A stretch of 64,000 nt of DNA from Brachionus plicatilis (GCA_010279815.1 QEOQ01000214.1:703381-767380), one strand, 5' to 3'. Counted from the first letter of the stretch, positions 36,114-47,635 are shown. A program made the numbers and translations. Notes: generated by a model not told the origin, from the letters alone.

Positions 36114-37348
36114 ATATGCATATTCGATCCGATATTCGAATAAGTATCATTTGGAATGAAAATTAGGTTTGAATTTAATTTTTGAATAAAAATTTTTTGA
36201 ATAATAATAATATACTTGAAAATTAATTTATTTAAATTAAAAATTGGATCTCTAATATATTCGAATTAATATTTGAGAATAAAAAATTTTTAGATCAAAA
36301 ATTGAATTTAATAAATATTTTATTTAATATTTGAAAATAAAAATTAATCAAAAAAATAATTGATCAAAAAAAATTTAATTAAAAAAAGAATTGATTTAAT
36401 AAATTAAATTTCAATTCGATTTGGATACTATAAGTTTGCCAGTTTTTTACCAGTTAACACAACCCTTCTAACATTTTCTGGATTACAATAGTCCCATCCA
36501 TCTTACCAGGTACCAAAAAATATCTGTTCTTATTTAACCCAGTCAAGCTAAAAACGATGAGTTCATGGATGATTCATCTATGAATCATCTCATTTTTTAT
36601 AGATGAAAAATGATTTTGGATTAAGAACCAGTATATTTTCATTGTATTCTCTTCAAAACATTTAGAAATGACTCAATCATGAAAAACTTTAGATTTTCAT
36701 CTTTGCTTCATTTTTTAATTATCTCATCAATTATGAATGATTTTTTTGGACTAAAACCAAGAAAAGTTTATCAACTAATTGAATTTATTGTGACACATTA
36801 TTGGTTCGTTATTAAGTTTTGTGCTTAAAAGATATCGATTTCGACTTTCATTTTTCTTTTATTGGCTTATGTCAACAACAGGCCATCCCATCTTCTCTTG
36901 TTATTTAAATTTGATCTAACAGTTATCTAAAATTAACGTTGTTTTTTAAAATTCCAGTTAAGTTCGAATTTTAATTTAAAAAAATATAGTTTCGAATTTA
37001 ATTTCAAAAATAAAAATAAATCAAATATAAATTCAAATTTGTATTATATTCAAGATTTTATTCGAATATTCTACTTTTTGAATAGTCTTTTCAAATTTTT
37101 TATTTATTCAAGTTTCAATTATTTCAATTAATTCAGGATTTATTGAAAGGAATGCTCCTTTGTTAAATGGTTTATTTAATTCTATAATAGATAAAAGAAA
37201 CGGCCGTTCTAAGCCAATGTAAAAAAATGTAAAATAGTGTAAATAATAGGACTAGAAAAGATTGGTCTAGAAAAAATTGAAAATAAACTCCTGAAAGAAA
37301 AATCGGCTTTTGTAAAAAGGCTCTTAAGCAATCAACTTATTTAGAGAG
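36114..37348. other. AT-rich intergenic stretch
   Basis: Repetitive TTTGAATAAAAATT-type motifs and homopolymers. No gene seen. Confidence 0.5.
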
Positions 37349-37591
37349 TTTGAAAATAGTCTCATTAAAAAAGAAGAATTTAGCAACAAATCAATAATTA
37401 AGGAAATTCTTGAATGTTTAGAAGAAGATAAAATTGAAGTTCATAAAATAATACAACTTTTAGAACTAAAACGAAAGGACTTAATGAAGAAAGAAACAAA
37501 TAGTATAAGCGACTCAATAGAGGAATGCTTAAGAAAAATGGGAAATGAGACCTACAAAAGAATGCTTCTAGAACTTACAAGGGCATTTTAG
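37349..37591 (+). pseudogene. Unrecognised coding remnant, charged helical
   Basis: Open for 81 codons without an initiating ATG at its head: FENSLIKKEEFSNKSIIKE, EILECLEEDKIEVHKIIQL, ending MLLELTRAF and TAG. Strongly helical and charged; upstream frames contain stops (LLKEKSAFVKRLLSNQLI then TAG). Looks like the last exon or decayed tail of a gene of unknown family. Confidence 0.4.
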
Positions 37592-37639
37592 CACTGGAAA
37601 TCAATATAGGGAAGATGAAAAAAAAAAAAATTTTTTCTT

Positions 37640-38600
37640 TACCTGAGTGTGGGTTTCCATCGCTGTTGTAATGTGGTTCTAGACTCCTTAGTCGATTTGA
37701 TGGTGGTTCTCCTTGCAAAGTTGAAGAAAGAGGCAAAAAATAAAAATAAAAAAGAGTACAAAATGAATAATAATTATTGAAATTAAAAAAGGAGAAAAAA
37801 AAAACAAAATTAACATTTAAATTAAATATTTTATTCAATTTTTATTTAAATTTTTTAGAAAACACTTAAACTTTGTTTTATTTATTACATTTTATTTTTT
37901 AAATTTTTATTAACATCGCCTTTAAGGCGTTCATTGAAATAAATAAATAAATAAATAAAATAAATAAATAGAATTGTAAATGGAAACATATGAAGAATTT
38001 TAAATGAGAAGGGTAAGCTTAAGATAAGCGTCATGTTGATGCTTCTCTTAATTGTACATAAGTGTATATAGTTTTTTTTGATGCGAATTTGACATGTGAC
38101 TTTGTAGATTTTAAACATGTAAATATTTGAAATTGGGTGCGAAACTCGCTGAGGGTGAAAAAATCTTCAAAATGTCTCTGCAGTGCTGGAAGAATGTTTA
38201 AACCCCTTTCATCATAAAAAAATATGGGTACCGGATTCGACTGGGTAGTAATAGCGATGTAGATTAACAACTCGATGCAGTTACCTCTGTGTCAGGTCGT
38301 GGTCGTTTCTCAAAAAGGTACAGGAAAAGGAGATGAGCGCCTCCACATTATCCACTAGGATAGAAAGGAAAATATTATTAAATATTTGAAATTGCCATTT
38401 TGTTTTAAAGAGAAAAACTTGCTTTGCTCTTGTGGTTGCTATACCACACTTGTCTCGATTGTTCCAATCATGAGCCAATTTTAATTATAGAGCTCTTTAC
38501 AATACAAATTGTCAACTTCCACAAACTCTTCAATGTCTGGATCTTTAACAATTGCCGATGACGAACGAGTGACCAAAAATGAATTAGATTATTTATGCAT
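37640..38600 (-). pseudogene. Decayed coding region of unknown family
   Basis: Minus-strand pieces in better-than-background codon use: SSSAIVKDPDIEEFVEVDN (about 38580-38490), AHDWNNRDKCGIATTRAKQ (about 38475-38420), VDNVEALISFSCTFLRND (about 38355-38290), FFYDERGLNILPALQRHF (about 38225-38170), and GEPPSNRLRSLEPHYNSD (about 37715-37660). Phases do not join cleanly with plausible introns, so a working gene model could not be built. Either a pseudogene or a transposon gene with frameshifts. Confidence 0.35.
37911..37970 (-). repeat. Hairpin plus AAAT microsatellite (retroelement tail-like)
   Basis: A short GC hairpin (CGCCTTTAAGGCG) lies next to a run of AAATAAATAAATAAATAAAT. The hairpin-plus-microsatellite layout is what CR1/L2-type LINE tails look like. 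Confidence 0.4.
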
Positions 38601-40411
38601 TCATTCAAAAATTTCATTAGTCCGAGTCGTTTCGGTTGAAGCGAAATTTGGATTCACTTTGAAATTTGAAAATATAAGGACCAACATGAGTTGATTGCCC
38701 AAATAACTCTCGGATGAATTAGTTTTTTCGTATTACATTTTTAACTTAAAGCCTAATATTTATATCATTTTTCTTTTGGTAAAAAAAAGGTGACAAGTTA
38801 AATTGGTTCAAAGAATAATAAATCAAACTTAAATTAATGTCAATTATTTTTGGTTAATAAACTTTATATTTTTTTTAGTCAATTATTTAATCGATTAAAT
38901 TTTTTTAGTCGATATTTTTATAGATTTTGCTTTAAATCTATAATTTTAAATTAATTAAAAACCTTTTTTATTAAAAAATAATATTTTTTGCCCTCCTAAA
39001 TTTTAATTTCGAGATAAATTAGTAGTATTATAGTCATTTAAAAAAAAATAATTCGATTTAATAGTCGACTAAAATAATAATCGATTAAGAACAATTAGTC
39101 GATTTAATAATCGACTGAAAAAGTTTAATCGATTAAATAGTCGACTAAAAAAAATTAATCGATTTAATAATCGACTAAAAAAAATTAATCGATTTAATAA
39201 TCGACTAAAAAAAATTAATCGATTTAATAGTCCACTAAAAAAAATTAATCGATTTAATAATCGACTAAAAAAAATTAATCGATTTATTAAATTTGTCAAT
39301 CGATTGGAGTCGATTGCCAACACTATTTTAAATGCATCTACGTTTTTTTAACTCTTGACTCAGGAGTTTATACAAAAAAATTTATTTGAAATAAATTTTT
39401 TTCAATTAAAATTTTCGTTTTTAATAGATTAAAGGAAAATTTTAAATATTTTTTTTAATTTATTGTCAAATAAAAATTAAGAGAGATAATAATTTTGAAA
39501 AAAACGATAAATTTTTTAAAATTGTTTTTCTATATTTAATCCCTTAAAAAAAATCTTTGAAAATGATTCTAAGAAAAAAATCTACGAATTGAACGTTTAC
39601 CCTATGCAAGCTGCGCCATGTTCTGCGCCACATTCACAGAATTAATTTTGAAAATTTAGAAAAAAAGTTATTGAATTTTATGTCGCTTTGTTCTTTTATA
39701 CTGATTTTCACAAAAACAAAAATTGTATCTTTTTGTAAAGACTTTTTGATAACTAGAATAATTTTTATTTCAAATAAAATAATCAAATGCAATAAAATTG
39801 TTTAATTTTTTATTATTTGTCAAAATTTTGTCTAATACAAGATTTTATATCTAAAATGATTGAAGAAAATGTGAAATTCAGAAATTGTGATCTGTGTTCG
39901 AATTTTGATCAAATTTTGTAAAAAATCATTATTTTCCAAGCTTTATTAAATAAATATTGGCAAGACTTTCAACAATAATTTTAAATTGATTTATTTTGTG
40001 GTAAACTTTTGTAAAGCCTCTTTATATGCGGATAAAACTGAATTAGAGTTCAATCGAAATTATTGTCTATTTTGTTAAAATAAAAAAAAAAAATATCAAA
40101 ATTCAGAATTTATCTTTCTCACAAAATATTTTAAAAAATAACCTGTTTATATGCTGATCTGAATTGAAGATTTTTTAGCAAACTTCAAATTATTTTTAGT
40201 CAAATTAGTTTAGAAATTTGAGCAAGTATATGCACATAATGATTAGAAATGATTATTTTTCGTACAAAAAAATTATAAATTTTAAGATTTCTTACTTATC
40301 TTTAGCTTTTAAAGTAAAAATGATAATTTGAAAAAACCAAATGAATTTTTCTTTATATTTCTAATTAATTTTGTTATTTTGTTCAATTTAGATAGCTTTT
40401 TTCTCACAATT
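38601..40411. other. AT-rich stretch with satellite and a repeat fragment
   Basis: Holds the 30-bp tandem array (39064-39290) and, at about 39600-39730, a diverged copy of part of the inverted-repeat element at 7367-7668. Promoter of ARPC4 presumably at the right end. Confidence 0.55.
39064..39290 (+). repeat. 30-bp tandem repeat array
   Basis: About 7.5 copies of a 30-bp unit containing AATCGATT and a TAATCGACTA or TAGTCGACTA box separated by an A-run. Each unit carries two palindromic boxes. The open frame over it is a by-product of the period being a multiple of three. Confidence 0.95.
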
Positions 40412-41078
40412 ATGACTTCAACCCTAAAGCCATATTTAAATGCAGTAAGAGCGACACTTCAAGCATCTTTGTGCATTCAAAATTTTGATTCTAGAGTAGT
40501 TGAAAGACACAACAAGCCAGAGGTAGAAGTGAGGTAAAAAAAAAACACTTTTTTAACATTACCACTAAATTCTAATATTGGAATAGAAAGAGCAAAGAAC
40601 TTCTGTTAACTCCAGTAGTAATTAGCCGAAACGAGAATGAAAGAGTGTTGATCGAAGGTTCGGTTAATTCAATACGCATTTCAATAGCCATTAAAAAGGT
40701 AAAATAAAATTATTAAATATTAATTTATTAAAACAAGCTACATGATTGCAGGCGGATGATTTAGAAAGGATTTTGTGTCACAAGTTCATGAGATTTATGA
40801 TGATGAGAGCAGATAGTTTTGTTATCCTCAGACGAAAACCAATAAAAGTATTAAAATTAAATTTTTCAATTAATTATTTTGAAAGTTGTGATTTCAAGGA
40901 CTATGACATAAGTTTTTTGATAACAAATACACATTCTGAGTTAATGTACAGACAAAAATTAGTGGATTTTATAATTTCGTTTATGGAAGATATTGATAAA
41001 GAAATTAGTGAAATGAAGCTTTCGGTAAATTCAAGAGGACGCACATGTGCCGAAGAATTCTTCAAACAATTTTATTAA
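40412..41078 (+). CDS. ARPC4: Actin-related protein 2/3 complex subunit 4
   Basis: Core subunit of Arp2/3, which nucleates branched actin filaments in the cytoplasm. Four exons: 40412-40533, 40587-40698, 40752-40847 and 40899-41078. GT-AG introns of 51-53 bp, phases 2, 0 and 0 closing, giving 169 residues (human 168). Near-invariant blocks: [14 protein letters not shown] at the start, [49 protein letters not shown] and [19 protein letters not shown] [14 protein letters not shown]. The in-frame upstream ATG-less extension from 40328 is not used; the ATG at 40412 matches the conserved N-terminus. Confidence 0.98.
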
Positions 41079-42504
41079 AATTTTTCGAATATTCATAAAT
41101 AATCGTATATTTTCTAATTGATAAAAAATTCCATTTTTTTTAATTGAAGATAAACTAGAATTTAGCAAAAACTTTTATATTGTTTATAAATAAAAAAATC
41201 TATAATAAAAAAAAACATAGAAAATATTCTCTTTGATCTGATCAAATGAACATAGCAACAATAATCAAAAAAATGTTTATAATAAAATTATTATAAAATT
41301 TTTTTTTCACTAAGAAACAGACTAGAAATAAACCGAAACAAATTTTTTTTTTAAATCACTAATTTAATTCTGTACAAAAAAATCAATTTTTTCAGAAACT
41401 TTTATTCTTTAAAATTTAAAAAAAGCATCCTGATTATTTACAATGTTTGACATAATTATTGAGATTTTTGATTTTATTTTGGATGTGCAAGTAAAGATAT
41501 TGGTAGAAGATATAGTAGTTCTGTAAAGTTGATATCAATCAACTTATTCCAACTAGGTAAAGCTTAGAGAATTTAAAAAAAATGAAACAATTTTTTATTA
41601 ATCTCATTTAAATTGATTATCCGCTTTAATAATTATTTGTTGTAATAATTAAATTAAAACATTAAATTTATTTTGCTTTCAATGAATGTTAAGTATACTT
41701 AATTGAATACATTTTTATTATTTGAGTTTACATAAATAATAGAATATTTTGGTATCTTGAATTTGAAATTCAATTCAAAATATCATTTCAATTATTAATA
41801 TTAAAATCAATCTTTAAATTTATTTAAATAATTTTAATGTAACATGCTTTACATGTTAAGTAGATTAAAAAAATTGAATAATCAAAAAAAAAATTTTCTA
41901 AATCAATTGATAAAATCGATTTTTAAATTGATTTTTTGTAGAGTTTATTTTAAAATTTTTTATTTCAAAAGTATTTCTAATTACTACTCAAAATTAAAAT
42001 TAAATTTAAAATTGAAATTTTGAATTTTAATAGTATTAAAATTCCGAATAAGCAATAAAATGAAAAGATCGATCTTTGGTACAAATATTTTTGAAATAAT
42101 TTTTTTTTATTTTTTAAATCTACATAACATTTAAAGCATTTTACATTAAAATTATTTAAATAAATATAAAGATTAATTTTAATATCTAAAGATTTACTCT
42201 TTGAATTGAAATGATATATTGAATTGATCATCAACTTCAAGATGCCAATTTTTCTTATTTTTTCTCCTTCAAGTAAATATGGTCAAATTGTGGAAAAGAC
42301 GCTATTTAAACTTGATAATGATAAATGCAAGTATCTTATCAGATATTCAATTTTTATTGAGTTTTAAGACAATTAACAAAGCCAGAGTTGCTATAATTAC
42401 CTAATTTAAGTCAAAGTCATTAAAATTATAGTCCAAGTCCGGACTTAAAAAAAAAAATATTATTAAAGTACGGACTTGTGACTTAAATTACCAAAATTTT
42501 CTTA
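41079..42504. other. AT-rich intergenic stretch
   Basis: Nothing coding. At about 42383-42490 an AAGTC/GACTT inverted tract starting CAGAGTTGCTATAATTACC abuts the piggyBac-like end at 42505. Confidence 0.5.
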
Positions 42505-43250
42505 CCCGTAGAAAATTGACGTGTCGTTTTTGACACGGCATTGGAAAAAGAATATAAAATGATAATTTTTGTTGTCGAAACTATTGAAATAGTATAAAAA
42601 TGTTAAAAAAATAAATTTTTATTATTCCTTATTAAAAAAATTTTGAAATTTAAATCACATGATTATACAACTATTTATTTAGAAAAAATAGATTGCAAAA
42701 TAAATATTTTTTCAAATTTTTTTTCCAATATCAATATGCCTGGTTGCATAGCTTGTTGGTCCAGGTTTCTGTTCAAAATTAATTTTTTTACGGACACTGG
42801 TCTCTTCACCCTCTTTTACTTTTACTTGTTTTATCTAAGCTTGGATCGTTTTCATCTTATTCATTTACATTTTGACTAACAGATTCCATTGATTCAACTA
42901 CATGGCTATTTATCTCATCTGCTTCATCATCATAATCGTGATCTTCATCATCTGACGAATTAAATAAATTTGTTTGTGGTTATTATTCTTGCTCACTCTC
43001 GTTTTTATTATTTATTTCCTCATCGGATGAACCAGAATCCATATCATCACAATTTCTAAATCTTTCAAGCAGTTCGCTCGCTCTTTGACTAGTTAATCTG
43101 ATCGAAATTTTTCCAATTTTTTTTATTAATTTTATTTATTTTAAAGGAAAAAAGCATCATGTATTAAAAAAAATTGCATGGATACACTTTATTTCACCAT
43201 CAATAAGTCAAAAACCAAGTCGTGCCATTTTTGACACGACTGGCAAAAAA
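42505..43250 (-). mobile_element. piggyBac-like element remnant
   Basis: Left end CCCGTAGAAAATTGACGTGT followed by CGTTTTTGACACGGC: the CCC start and the short internal palindrome (GTGTC...GACAC) mirror the layout of piggyBac ends. The right end carries the same palindrome inverted at about 43220-43241 (CGTGCCATTTTTGACACGAC). Between them the minus strand encodes a Ser/Asp/Glu-rich segment (SQRASELLERFRNCDDMD, SGSSDEEINNKNESE, DDEDHDYDDEADEIN) resembling piggyBac transposase N-termini, with stops. The catalytic region is absent. The base before CCC is TTA-like but not a clean TTAA. Confidence 0.65.
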
Positions 43251-43257
43251 GGATTTG

Positions 43258-43645
43258 TAGTAGTAGTAGTTTTTACTGTAGCTGGCTAGCCAGGGAGTGT
43301 GCTGATAAGGCACACTAAGACAGCTGATGTGATTGATAGCTGCTCATCCAGCAATCAATGCCTACTTTAAAGCTGTTAATATTGGGGGCTTCAACTAATT
43401 CATTTGGCAGCGTATTCCATATGTTAGCGCTTCTGTTGAAAAAAAAGTTATCTCTATGTTGGAGCCTCGAAATTTCTCGAATATTTGAAGCAGTGACCTC
43501 TTCCTTAGTTTTTTGTGACATTAAAATTGTTGCTTTTTTCATCTAATTCTATTCCATGCATGAACTTATATAATTGAATTAGATCACCTCTTTTTCTTCT
43601 TTCCACCAGATTTGGAATGCTCAAAGCCTTCAATCGCTTTCATAC
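43258..43645 (-). mobile_element. LINE 3' fragment with hairpin tail
   Basis: Minus-strand pieces: KRLKALSIPNLVERRKRGDL and LIQLYKFMHG (about 43640-43560), then NFFFNRSANIWNTLPNELVE and NSFKVGIDCW ending at 43315. After the stop the 3' UTR has two GC hairpins (GTGTGCCTTATCAGCACAC and CTGGCTAGCCAG) and a CTA microsatellite (43258-43270). A typical CR1/L2-like 5'-truncated insertion. Confidence 0.85.
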
Positions 43646-44137
43646 GGTTTGTTTTTAATTGAAGAAACAAATTTCGTTAAAGGATTTTTTCTTTTTTGCA
43701 CGAAAATATTGTTAGCGGGTGTTAACCATCACTACATACTCCATCTCTTGGAGACTTTTGAAATGGCATTGCTACATCACTAACCTAGTTCAATTATTGT
43801 TTAAAGAAACTACGTTAGTAATTAAACTTGTCTTGGATATATGATTTGTTGTCAAGAAGATATAAGATATAAATAAGAGATGCTTTTATAGAAGAAAAGA
43901 AGACTTTTTTTTTTGGTTTTTGGTATTTCTTGTTTTGGCAAGTTGTTAAATAAACTTTTATATAAGAAACTATTTTTTTATTAAACATTGCCGCTAACAA
44001 TATGTATTTTTTAAGTTGACTTGTTTATTTTTAAATTCATTTTTAGCAAAAATAATATTAATAAAAAAAGGTTTGTTAAAACTTCAGACTTTTATCTATT
44101 TATTTAGGAATAATGTATTTGACGCATAAAAAAATTA

Positions 44138-44211
<74 letters not shown>

Positions 44212-44900
44212 TTTATTTATTAATTTCAAAAATTACGCCAGATTTGGCGATGATAAAAAAAATTAAAAATAAAAGAAAATTATTTAAAATAAACATAATT
44301 TAATCAGTATTTAAAGCTGACTTGGCCTTTAGGGGCCGACTACGTCTTTTTTTAAATTGAGTTTCTTTACTTTTTCTTAGATTTTTTTTTTGTTGTGTAA
44401 TAAATATTAAAATAAAAATTGTTATCGTTTAAGAAATTTCGTAACTCTTATTTAGTAATTTTAGAGGCCAAAAATAATTAAAAAATGAGTCCAAAGTAGT
44501 AATTATATATCCCATAATTAATTAACTATTGAGTCCAAACTAATTATGAGCCCGTTTTAGAAATAGATTAATTTTTTTTACGCATATAATAGTTGGGAAA
44601 ATAAAAAAAGCTGCTTATTTTTCTTAATTTTTTTTTTCAAATACAATAAATGAACAATTTAAGATATATAAAATAATTAATTTCTAAATTTTTTGCAACA
44701 TACTGTATAATATAAAACAAGGTAATTTTCTTTTTGAATTACTTATGCTTGAAATTAAATATTCTTATGCTCTCAAAATATTTTTTATGCTTTATTAAAA
44801 AAAATATGCGCGAAAAAAAAAAAATCTTAATATTTATTTAGCTATTTAGCATTTTTTAAAATTATATAAAAAATTGAATAAAATTTTTTTTTTTTATTTT
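43646..44900. other. AT-rich DNA with microsatellites
   Basis: Contains a long ATT run then TTTA run at about 44139-44220, followed by a hairpin CGCCAGATTTGGCG at 44237-44250 and another, GGCCTTTAGGGGCC, at about 44321-44334. No gene seen. Confidence 0.55.
44139..44250 (-). repeat. ATT/TTTA microsatellite with adjacent hairpin (retroelement tail-like)
   Basis: About 20 ATT units pass into about 6 TTTA units, then CGCCAGATTTGGCG. On the minus strand this is hairpin followed by microsatellite, the same order as at the end of the LINE at 43258. Confidence 0.6.
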
Positions 44901-45007
44901 GTGGATCAGTTTAGACACAAATGGAATCGATAGTGGACACCTATGAATATTACATGTCTCGTGAAGATGATCGAGTAAAAAATTGGTTGGGGATGGAAAC
45001 CCCGTGG
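44901..45007 (+). pseudogene. Inverted fragment of elongase B first exon
   Basis: 107 bp matching the reverse complement of 46348-46454 at all but one position by eye (GAA for GGA, Glu for Gly). Includes 5' UTR (GTGGATCAGTTTAGACACAA) and the first 29 codons up to a Pro-Trp, then unrelated sequence with an immediate TGA. A weaker match extends upstream to about 44845. Lies about 0.4 kb beyond the 3' end of elongase B, on the opposite strand. Confidence 0.9.
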
Positions 45008-45428
45008 TGAAAACCCCAAAAATGATGTTAAAATTTTTAATGCTTTGTTATTTTTATTTATGCGTCAAAACCCCTCGTCCATTTATTTGTCAAAAAAAGC
45101 TCAAAAATGACACAGTGGTAATTAGAGTATTAAACCAACTCTGAATAAAACAAACTCTTTTTTAAAATGACTGGACGACAAATTCACGGGTAATAACACT
45201 CATCAGCCTCTGTTCAAGAATTAAATGTAATCAAATATTAAAAAATTAAATAAATTTATTGTTTTAAAAAAATTATTATTATCAAAAATTTTATTGTTGG
45301 AAATTAAAAAAAAAAGATAAAAATTGATTGAATTTAATATTCTGTCTATTCTACGATTAAAATTCACATTATTTAAAGTTTAATTATCAAAAAAATATAT
45401 GTCTCCTTAATGTTCCAACATTTTATTT
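45008..45428. other. AT-rich 3' flank of elongase B
   Basis: No gene or repeat recognised. Confidence 0.4.
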
Positions 45429-46434
45429 TTATTTTAATTTATTCTTGGGATTTGAATAAGATTTTTTATAAAAGTTAAGGAATAAACTTGTAATAAAAAC
45501 ACCATAAAAAACAAAGGCAATGCTGTACCCTTTTTGGTAAGCGCAATTTTTTTGGAATATATTTACTACAGCATGAGTCATTATAACAAAAAATTGGACA
45601 AGTTGTACTTGAGTCAAATACTTTTTCCACCAAAGATATTTTTGTATCGAAGGACCACAAGCTGATAGACCATAATAGCCGTACATAATTGAATGCACCA
45701 GTGAATTTAAACAGCACAGAAAAAAAGCTTGGGTATTCAAATAAAAGTTTAAAAAATGTTCTTTTAACTTTTTTCTTTCCAAGTCTTACTTTGACCTCCG
45801 GCAACCCATTTAACTCCACACCACGAGTTTATTACCATGCTAGAGTGGTGAAATACGTGCAAAAAGCTTATTTGATTTGACTTTTTTCTCAAGGCAAATA
45901 TCACCTTGTAATCTTAAATATTAACTAATTCTTTTTTTATTTTTTTAATCTAATTTACAGTATCAATAAGATCGACCAGTTTCATCAAATAGTAGAAATG
46001 AAGAACTGATGCCATCTTTAAACAAAAAAGTAAAATTTTCTCATAACTTCAAAATTTTAAATGAACTTACTCGAACTGCAAGTCGATTGTTCGAATAGTT
46101 AACAGGTTCACATGTCATGCTGTATTTGCTTTTGATAGCCACAATTGCAACCTTTACAAATAGTTGAGAAATGTAAAATTCTATAAATTACTTTACTGAC
46201 CTCGGCAAATATGTAAAATGAAGCAATAACTTGAATAAAATTGTACACTATCATAAATATTCTCAACTCAAATGGTTTTCGATCAGACATAAATTTTTTT
46301 ATGCCATTAATTGATAGAATATAGAGTGCTAGAATGGCCAAAGTCAGCCACGGGGTTTCCATCCCCAACCAATTTTTTACTCGATCATCTCCACGAGACA
46401 TGTAATATTCATAGGTGTCCACTATCGATTCCAT
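45429..46434 (-). CDS. Very-long-chain fatty acid elongase B (ELOVL family)
   Basis: Second ER elongase of the window. Exons: 46434-46201, 46151-46071, 46015-45959, 45904-45790 and 45727-45429. GT-AG, phases close, giving 261 residues. [14 protein letters not shown] near the start, the HVFHHSSM histidine box at residues 140-144, [35 protein letters not shown] and a lysine-rich end. Exons 2-4 have exactly the lengths of elongase A (81, 57, 115), so the genes are ancient or local paralogues with conserved structure. The last intron of A is absent here, its two exons being one continuous frame. The N-terminus is 22 residues shorter than in A. Confidence 0.95.
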
Positions 46435-46454
46435 TTGTGTCTAAACTGATCCAC

Positions 46455-46729
46455 AAAAAAAATAAAAAAAATAAATTTTATTTAATTTTTTGTTATATAA
46501 TTTTAAAAAATTATTATGAAATCAAAAAGCTTTATGTAAATGGCATTTGCTTTGTTTTTCCATGTGAATACTGTTAGTTTAAATATTTGAACGCTTTTCT
46601 AGCTGCATGTATGCACAAAATGCTAAGTAAAGACAAATTATTTTAAATTTAGTGAAAAAAAAAATATATTTTTATTTTTAATCCATGATTATCTTGAGTT
46701 TTTTTTCAACTTATAATCCATGTCTGCTC
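46455..46729. other. 5' flank of elongase B
   Basis: AT-rich; presumably promoter. It ends at the 8-bp target-site duplication of the following MITE. Confidence 0.4.
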
Positions 46730-47042
46730 CAGGGTTGTTTAAAAGTCCCAAAAAAAGTCCAAGTCCGGACTTTAAAATTTAAAAAAAAAAAGTCCAAGCC
46801 CGTACTTTTTTTGTAAATTTGCTAAATCAGGCCTAATATCAAAAAATTTATATACTCATGGGTTGTCTAATGCAATAGATTTACCAAATATCAGAATTTC
46901 CTTACAATTTTAGCATAAATTTCTTCACAATTTTTCTCAGTATTCAAAATTTTAAAGCCTGGACTTTGAATTTGAAAAAAAAATAAAAAAAAAAGTCTGG
47001 ACTTGGACTTGACTCGAGACTTGTGACTTTTAAATAACTCTG
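46730..47042. mobile_element. hAT-type MITE with 8-bp target-site duplication
   Basis: Termini CAGGGTTGTTTAAAAGTCC and, inverted, CAGAGTTATTTAAAAGTC. GTCTGCTC occurs immediately outside both ends (46722-46729 and 47043-47050), an 8-bp duplication typical of hAT elements, as is the CAGRG start. The interior is AAGTCC/GGACTT-rich and fold-back-like, with no ORF. Related sequences lie at 34465-34920 and about 42383-42490. Confidence 0.9.
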
Positions 47043-47050
47043 GTCTGCTC

Positions 47051-47635
47051 TAAAATAGTTGACACTTTTTTTAAATGATGCAGTTTTTAAAAAAAAAATA
47101 GTCGAGCTGGTCAATTGTTTTTAAACAATAGCTACAATTCTTGAATTAAATGAGTCTGAAGTGGGAATAAAATTGAATGCCGACCTAATTTTAAGCTCAA
47201 ATAAATTAAACACGTTAATAAATTAATTATTTTAAATCAAAAATAGAGTAAAAAATTATTATAAGCATTTTTTTTTTTAATTGTCTATGCTAAATATGAA
47301 GCCTTAACTAAATTAATTAAATTAACAATAATTTTAGAACGAAAACATAAAGTTATCGTGCGATTTTGTTTTTATCTTATCAAATTTGGATTTCAAATCA
47401 ACAAAAAAAAAAATTATTTTTCATTCAGAGTTTTTATCGTTTTAATAAAATGTGGTGGTTATTTATAATTTATTTTTTATTAAAGATAATGGCACATAAC
47501 ATAAACAATTAAATCCTTTATTTAAGCTCGAAATTACAAAAAAAAAAAAGATTTCAAAGTTGCATTGGTAATTGAAAAAATTGAAGAGAAAAAAAAAAAA
47601 AAAAAGGTAACAAAAATTTTTCGCATAGCAACTGC
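47051..47635. other. AT-rich DNA, 3' flank of PCED1
   Basis: Homopolymers only; no gene or paired repeat recognised. Confidence 0.45.

Noticed and set aside
39069..39323. 84-residue minus-strand frame with a repeating NRLIFFSRLL pattern
   Set aside because: Produced by the 30-bp tandem repeat, whose period is a multiple of three; no start context or other coding sign.
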